Part shown: positions 33,497 to 37,355 of the stretch, piece by piece | Position numbering within the stretch: the stretch's first letter is position 1 | Layout of the letters: each line of letters begins with the position of its first letter | NCBI GenBank assembly: GCA_900317975.1 | Contig: ONIZ01000006.1 | Span: 1-37,355, forward strand | Direction: 5' to 3' | Source of the DNA: an uncultured Bacillota bacterium | GTDB lineage: Bacteria; Bacillota_I; Bacilli_A; RF39; UBA660 | DNA length: 37,355 nucleotides | Notes under the pieces: generated by a model | The model's database searches: none | What the model was told of the DNA's origin: nothing | The model's input: the letters and a program-made list of their open reading frames with translations, nothing else | Translations under genes and position numbers: made by a program

Positions 33497-34071
33497 TGGA
33501 AGATCAATTTAATAAAGAATTAGGATATATTAAAGATGAAAAAATAAGAAATAGTTTAATTCTAATATTAGAAGAATTACCTGATTATTGGTTTAGCGTT
33601 CCAGCATCTTCTACAGGTAAATATCATCCAAAATATGCATTAGGAGAAGGAGGCCTATTAAGACATAGTAAAGCAGCTATGAAAATAGGTTTTGAATTAT
33701 TAGAAAATCCTACAATAGGAGATAAATATACATCTCATGAAAAAGATTTAATGTTATTAGCATTACTTGTACATGATGGTCTAAAATCAGGAAACCCACA
33801 AGAAAAATATACTAGATTTGATCATCCTATACTAATGGCAAATTTCATACTAGATAATAAAGATAAATTTGAATTAAATGAAGAAGATGCTAAATTTATA
33901 GCAGATGTTATAAAAACACACATGGGTCCATGGATAGAAGATTATAATGGAAATGTAGTATTAGAAAAGCCAAAAACAAAATACCAAAACTTTGTTCATA
34001 TGTGTGATTTTCTAGCAAGTAAAAAATTCTTACTTGTCCCATTTAATGATAATAATGAAATAGAAGAGTAG
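33496..34071 (+). CDS. HD-domain metal-dependent phosphohydrolase, 191 aa
   Basis: A soluble HD-superfamily protein with the expected metal ligands: His57 (LLRHSKAA), His93-Asp94 (LLVHDGLK), His110 (FDHP), His142 (KTHMGPW) and Asp171 (MCDFLAS). Family members hydrolyse nucleotides or phosphodiesters; the substrate is not clear. It starts at the ATG sharing its A with the hemW stop (TAATG), and the thymidylate kinase gene follows after 8 bases with its own GGAGG. Linkage to tmk fits a nucleotide-related role (inference). Confidence 0.85.
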   Translation: MEDQFNKELGYIKDEKIRNSLILILEELPDYWFSVPASSTGKYHPKYALGEGGLLRHSKAAMKIGFELLENPTIGDKYTSHEKDLMLLALLVHDGLKSGNPQEKYTRFDHPILMANFILDNKDKFELNEEDAKFIADVIKTHMGPWIEDYNGNVVLEKPKTKYQNFVHMCDFLASKKFLLVPFNDNNEIEE

Positions 34072-34079
34072 GAGGCAAT

Positions 34080-34754
34080 ATGAAAGGTAAAATAATAGTA
34101 ATAGAAGGAACTGATTGTTCAGGGAAAGAAACTCAATCTAAAAAACTAGAAGAATATTTAAAACAATCAGGAAAAAAGTGTAAAAGATTTTATTTTCCAA
34201 ACTATGAATCTCCAACAGGAAAAATAGTAGGTGGACCATATTTAGGAAAAGAAGAATATGGAAATAGTTTTTTCAAAGAAGGCGCAGTAAATGTAGATCC
34301 TCATGTAATATGCCTATATTATGCAGCTGATAGAAAATACAATATGAAAGAAATAGAAAAATATCTAAATAAAGGATATTACGTAATATTAGATAGATAT
34401 ACAACATCTAATTTAGCTCATCAAGGATCAAAGATACATGATAAAGATGAAAGATTTAATATGTATCAATGGATAGATAAATTAGAATACTGGCTATTAA
34501 AATTACCAAAACCTGATAAGACTATATTTTTACATATGCCATTAAAATACACATTAGAATTAATGAAAAATAGAAAAAGCTATGATGAACATGAAAAAGA
34601 TCCAGCATATTTAAAAAATTCTGAAGATGCTTATATCGAACTATCAGAATTATATAACTGGGATAAAATAGAATGTGTCAAAGATGATAAAATTAAATCT
34701 ATTGATGAAATAAGTCAAGAAATAATAAAAATAATAAAAGAAATGGATAATTAA
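34080..34754 (+). CDS. tmk: Thymidylate kinase (dTMP kinase)
   Basis: A P-loop nucleoside monophosphate kinase that makes dTDP from dTMP. 224 aa, with the P-loop EGTDCSGKET (residues 9-18), substrate motif YFPNYESPTGKIV, and DRYTTSN (105-111). The P-loop has Glu where most have Ser or Thr after the Lys, a variant found in some Firmicutes tmk proteins. The lid lies near KNRKSYDEHEKD. GGAGG precedes the ATG. It is last in the lepA operon, and the terminator at 34737 also faces the convergent pilus ATPase gene. Confidence 0.92.
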   Translation: MKGKIIVIEGTDCSGKETQSKKLEEYLKQSGKKCKRFYFPNYESPTGKIVGGPYLGKEEYGNSFFKEGAVNVDPHVICLYYAADRKYNMKEIEKYLNKGYYVILDRYTTSNLAHQGSKIHDKDERFNMYQWIDKLEYWLLKLPKPDKTIFLHMPLKYTLELMKNRKSYDEHEKDPAYLKNSEDAYIELSELYNWDKIECVKDDKIKSIDEISQEIIKIIKEMDN

Positions 34755-34767
34755 CCATTTCTTTTTT
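34737..34767. terminator. Terminator between convergent tmk and pilus ATPase genes
   Basis: A 10-bp stem AAAGAAATGG/CCATTTCTTT with an 8-base loop and T tail. The T run overlaps the end of the minus-strand gene. Confidence 0.8.
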
Positions 34768-37018
34768 ATTGTCTTAATATACTAGGAATATCTATAACAT
34801 TAGCTTTCTTATTATCAGATTTTCCCTTTATATCATTAATCTCATCAACTTTAACTTTTGGAATATTAGAATTAATACCTACAGCACCATTTGAATTAAG
34901 AGTGCCTGTTTTAGATAAATCTTTATCACTTCCTCCTAAATTAGTAGAAGTATTAGCTAAAGTTGTAACATTACTAGCACCAGATCTTATACTACTATTT
35001 AAGACATCACTAGTTGATCGAACAATAGGAGCATCATTAGAATCAATATTATCTTTATTATCTTCTTTTACTCCATCTTTCTTTTCATCATCTTTTTTCT
35101 CATCTGATCTTAAGAAAGGAACACTTAGAACTACTGAAGATTTTTCATCCTTCTTTTCTTCAACAGGTTTTTCTTCTTTCTTAACTTCATTAATTTTTTC
35201 TTTCTTATCTTCTAATTTAACATTATTAGATTTATTTTTATCATCATCAATCTTAACATCCTTAGTAGCATTACTAATAACATTAGGTTTAACAATTACT
35301 TCATCAGGCTTTAGTTCATTTTTATCATCTGACTTCTTATAATCTTTATTATCTTCTTTTACTTCTTCTTTCTTTTCATCATCTTTTTTCTCATCTTTAT
35401 TCTCATTATCAGATTCTTTTCCTTCTTTAGCAACATTTGCTTTAATTTCTTTCTTCATTTCTTTAATAGCATCAGAATTAGCAATAGTCTGACCATAAGT
35501 CTCATCAGCTTCATCACCAGTATCAATCTCAATGACACGATATATTTCTTCAAATGAAGTTGAACCATCTAATACTTTTCCTAAACCATCTTGAAGTAGG
35601 GTAATAGTTTTACCATTATAAACCATTTTACTAATATCACCCTTAGAAACATTAGGTGAATTTAAAGCATTTCTTAAATCATCATCAAATTCTAAAACTT
35701 CTTGTATAGCAATTCTTCCTTTATAACCTTTATTACAATTAGGACAACCATCTGGATTGGCATCCCATATTTCATCAACATCTTCATTTAAAAACATTTT
35801 AAATACTTTTTTCTCATAAGGAGATGGTTCTCTTTTAATACGACAATCAGGACATATCATTTTAGCAAGTCTTTGAGAAATAATACCAACCATTGCAGTA
35901 GATAACAAGTATTTTTCAACATCCATATCAAGTAAACGTTCAATAGTACTTAATGAGTTATTAGTGTGGATAGTAGACAAAACTAAGTGTCCTGTAATGG
36001 CAGAACGTACAGCAATTTGAGCTGTTTCAGAGTCACGGATCTCTCCAATAAGTATAATATTAGGGTCTTGACGTAAGATAGAACGAAGAGCCGCAGCAAA
36101 TGTCATTCCAATCTCACTATTAACTTGTACTTGGTTAACCCCTTCAATATTCATTTCTATCGGATCTTCAACTGTAATAATATTAGTTTCAGGCTTATTT
36201 AAAGCTTGTAATACAGAATATGTTGTAGTTGATTTACCTGAACCAGTTGCTCCAGTAACAAGAATAATACCATTAGGTATACCCATCATTCTTTTTAATT
36301 TAATTAAATTAGGTTTATTGAATCCTAAAGTTTCAATACCTTCATTACTTCTAGAATAATCTAAGATACGGATAACTATCTTTTCACCCTCATTTAAAGG
36401 TAGAGAAGAAACACGCATATCTAAATCTTTACCACCATAATTACCTTTAATACCACCATCTTGAGGAAGTCTACTTTCAGTAATATTCATATTAGCAAGT
36501 AATTTAAGTCTTGTAGTTAAATTTCTTTGATAAGCTTTAGGAATAAAACTATAATCAAATAAGTCTCCATCAACTCTAAATCTAACCATCAAACCATTTT
36601 CTCTAGGATCAAAGTGAATATCTGAAGCTCTTCTTTTACTAGCTTGAATAATTATATAATCAGCAATCTGAGTTACAGGCGTCTTAGCAAAATCAAAAGT
36701 AACCATAACATTCTTTTGAGCCTTAACAGTAGGAGTACTAGTTGCTGAAGCTGAAGTATTTGTTTGAGCTTGAGGAGTACGAACAGCTTGAGCAGGATTT
36801 TGTTGTAAACCTACATTTTGTGCAACATTTTGATTATTAACAACATTAGTATTAGAATTATTAATCTTATTCTGAACAGCTTGAGGATATTGTACAAAAC
36901 CTGTATTAGGAATTTGATTAGACTGCAAAAGACTACTATTGTTAGTAGTAGGTATAGCATTATTCTGATTAGGAATATTATTAATATATTGATTTTGATT
37001 TACATTATTTTTTGCCAT
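34766..37018 (-). CDS. PilB/GspE-type pilus assembly ATPase with long N- and C-terminal extensions
   Basis: 750 aa, longer than the usual 550-570. Residues 1-105 are Asn/Gln-rich and disordered. The ATPase core spans about 106-500: SDIHFDP (132-138), Walker A GATGSGKST (256-264), Asp box ITVEDPIEM, Walker B IILIGEIRD (321-329), the His box HLVLSTIHTN, and a tetracysteine zinc site (Cys389, Cys392, Cys425, Cys428). This is a PilB/GspE hexameric motor that powers type IV pilus or competence pseudopilus assembly. Residues about 505-750 are a Lys/Glu/Asp-rich tail with repeated EKKDDEKK and VKEDNKD motifs, unusual for this family. AAAGGGG precedes the ATG at 37018. A pseudopilin gene is divergent, so this is the start of a pilus locus. 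Confidence 0.9.
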   Translation of the reverse strand: MAKNNVNQNQYINNIPNQNNAIPTTNNSSLLQSNQIPNTGFVQYPQAVQNKINNSNTNVVNNQNVAQNVGLQQNPAQAVRTPQAQTNTSASATSTPTVKAQKNVMVTFDFAKTPVTQIADYIIIQASKRRASDIHFDPRENGLMVRFRVDGDLFDYSFIPKAYQRNLTTRLKLLANMNITESRLPQDGGIKGNYGGKDLDMRVSSLPLNEGEKIVIRILDYSRSNEGIETLGFNKPNLIKLKRMMGIPNGIILVTGATGSGKSTTTYSVLQALNKPETNIITVEDPIEMNIEGVNQVQVNSEIGMTFAAALRSILRQDPNIILIGEIRDSETAQIAVRSAITGHLVLSTIHTNNSLSTIERLLDMDVEKYLLSTAMVGIISQRLAKMICPDCRIKREPSPYEKKVFKMFLNEDVDEIWDANPDGCPNCNKGYKGRIAIQEVLEFDDDLRNALNSPNVSKGDISKMVYNGKTITLLQDGLGKVLDGSTSFEEIYRVIEIDTGDEADETYGQTIANSDAIKEMKKEIKANVAKEGKESDNENKDEKKDDEKKEEVKEDNKDYKKSDDKNELKPDEVIVKPNVISNATKDVKIDDDKNKSNNVKLEDKKEKINEVKKEEKPVEEKKDEKSSVVLSVPFLRSDEKKDDEKKDGVKEDNKDNIDSNDAPIVRSTSDVLNSSIRSGASNVTTLANTSTNLGGSDKDLSKTGTLNSNGAVGINSNIPKVKVDEINDIKGKSDNKKANVIDIPSILRQ

Positions 37019-37057
37019 TTTCTAAGACCCCTTTATTATCTTTGTATGGTATTTTAC

Positions 37058-37075
37058 TATAATTTAGTATATAAT
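37058..37075 (+). promoter_or_regulatory. Possible promoter region of the pseudopilin gene
   Basis: Two TATAAT-like boxes (37058-37063 and 37070-37075) lie between the divergent ATPase and pseudopilin genes. Neither has a -35 at ideal spacing. Confidence 0.35.
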
Positions 37076-37112
37076 AATTTTAGAATTAAAACAATAGAAA
37101 GGGTATAAATTT

Positions 37113-37355
37113 ATGAAATTAAATAAAAAAGGATTCGTACTAGCAGAAACACTAGTAGTAGCAGTATTTATGGCTACTATATTTACAATAATTTACGTTA
37201 ATTTTTATCCTCTAATAGGAGAATATGAAAAAAGAGAAAACTATGATGATTTAGATAGTAAATATGATATATATTGGTTCAAAAGACTAGTACAAAGTAA
37301 ACAAGCGCTTCCAACTGACAAATGGCGAGATTACACTGGACCAGAATATACAACA
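37113..37355 (+). CDS. Type IV pilin/pseudopilin, partial (N-terminal 81 codons)
   Basis: The gene is cut by the window end. The start MKLNKKGFVLAETLVVAVFM is a class III signal: a short basic leader, prepilin peptidase site between Gly7 and Phe8, mature Glu5 (Glu12) and a hydrophobic helix, as in pilins and competence pseudopilins. The remainder (YDIYWFKRLVQSKQ) begins the globular domain. AGAAAGGG precedes the ATG. It is divergent from the PilB/GspE-type ATPase at 34766, whose motor would assemble it. Confidence 0.85.
   Translation, partial: MKLNKKGFVLAETLVVAVFMATIFTIIYVNFYPLIGEYEKRENYDDLDSKYDIYWFKRLVQSKQALPTDKWRDYTGPEYTT

Noticed and set aside
34902..35342. 146-codon plus-strand frame opposite the pilus ATPase tail
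   Set aside because: The Ser/Phe/Leu-rich mirror of a Lys/Glu/Asp-rich coding tail, without promoter or ribosome site.

Overview
The window is very AT-rich (roughly a quarter to 30 percent GC by eye) and looks like a chromosomal segment of a low-GC Gram-positive, most likely an uncultured gut Bacilli or Mollicutes-related lineage (RF39/Erysipelotrichia-like). Reasons: AGGAGG-type ribosome sites before most genes, TTGACA/TATAAT promoters, Firmicutes neighbourhoods (tkt-yneF, lepA-hemW, ymfF-ymfH), single-membrane surface proteins, and heavy AUA and AGA codon use. TGA ends at least two genes (7992-7994 and 32400-32402), so the standard bacterial code applies.

Layout. 1-8.3 kb: a small hypothetical gene, a 1104-residue secreted InlB-repeat surface protein, a decayed IS3-family (IS150-like) element, a PMT-type protein mannosyltransferase, a PfkB-family kinase and a small Smr protein. 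8.3-13.6 kb: two large membrane-anchored repeat proteins and a small hypothetical gene with a structured leader. 13.6-14.1 kb: tRNA(CAT), tRNA-Leu and a 5'-truncated gene remnant. 14.1-17.8 kb: a three-gene operon of two paralogous Cys-His-Asp proteins and a protein with eight HTH-like repeats and a sigma-factor-like C terminus. 17.9-20.4 kb: lipoprotein, small alarmone synthetase, HtrA protease. 20.5-23.1 kb (minus strand): a second protein with eight repeats and a sigma-like C terminus, cut by one in-frame TAA. 23.2-34.8 kb: tRNA-Thr and housekeeping genes (tkt, yneF, deoD, M16 pair, lepA, hemW, HD hydrolase, tmk). 34.8-37.4 kb: a PilB/GspE-type ATPase with an odd acidic tail, and a divergent pseudopilin gene cut by the window edge.

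The most unusual content is the pair of repeat-array/sigma-like proteins (15571-17817 and 20474-23092). They use two different repeat families, each in eight copies, followed by a putative RNA polymerase sigma-like module. One sits in an operon with two papain/transglutaminase-like paralogues and the other is interrupted by a stop exactly in a repeat linker. I know of no described system with this composition; the sigma and HTH assignments rest on sequence pattern reading only.

Intergenic regions are compact. Terminator hairpins are often followed directly by, or share bases with, the next promoter, and TGnTATAAT extended -10 elements recur nine times.
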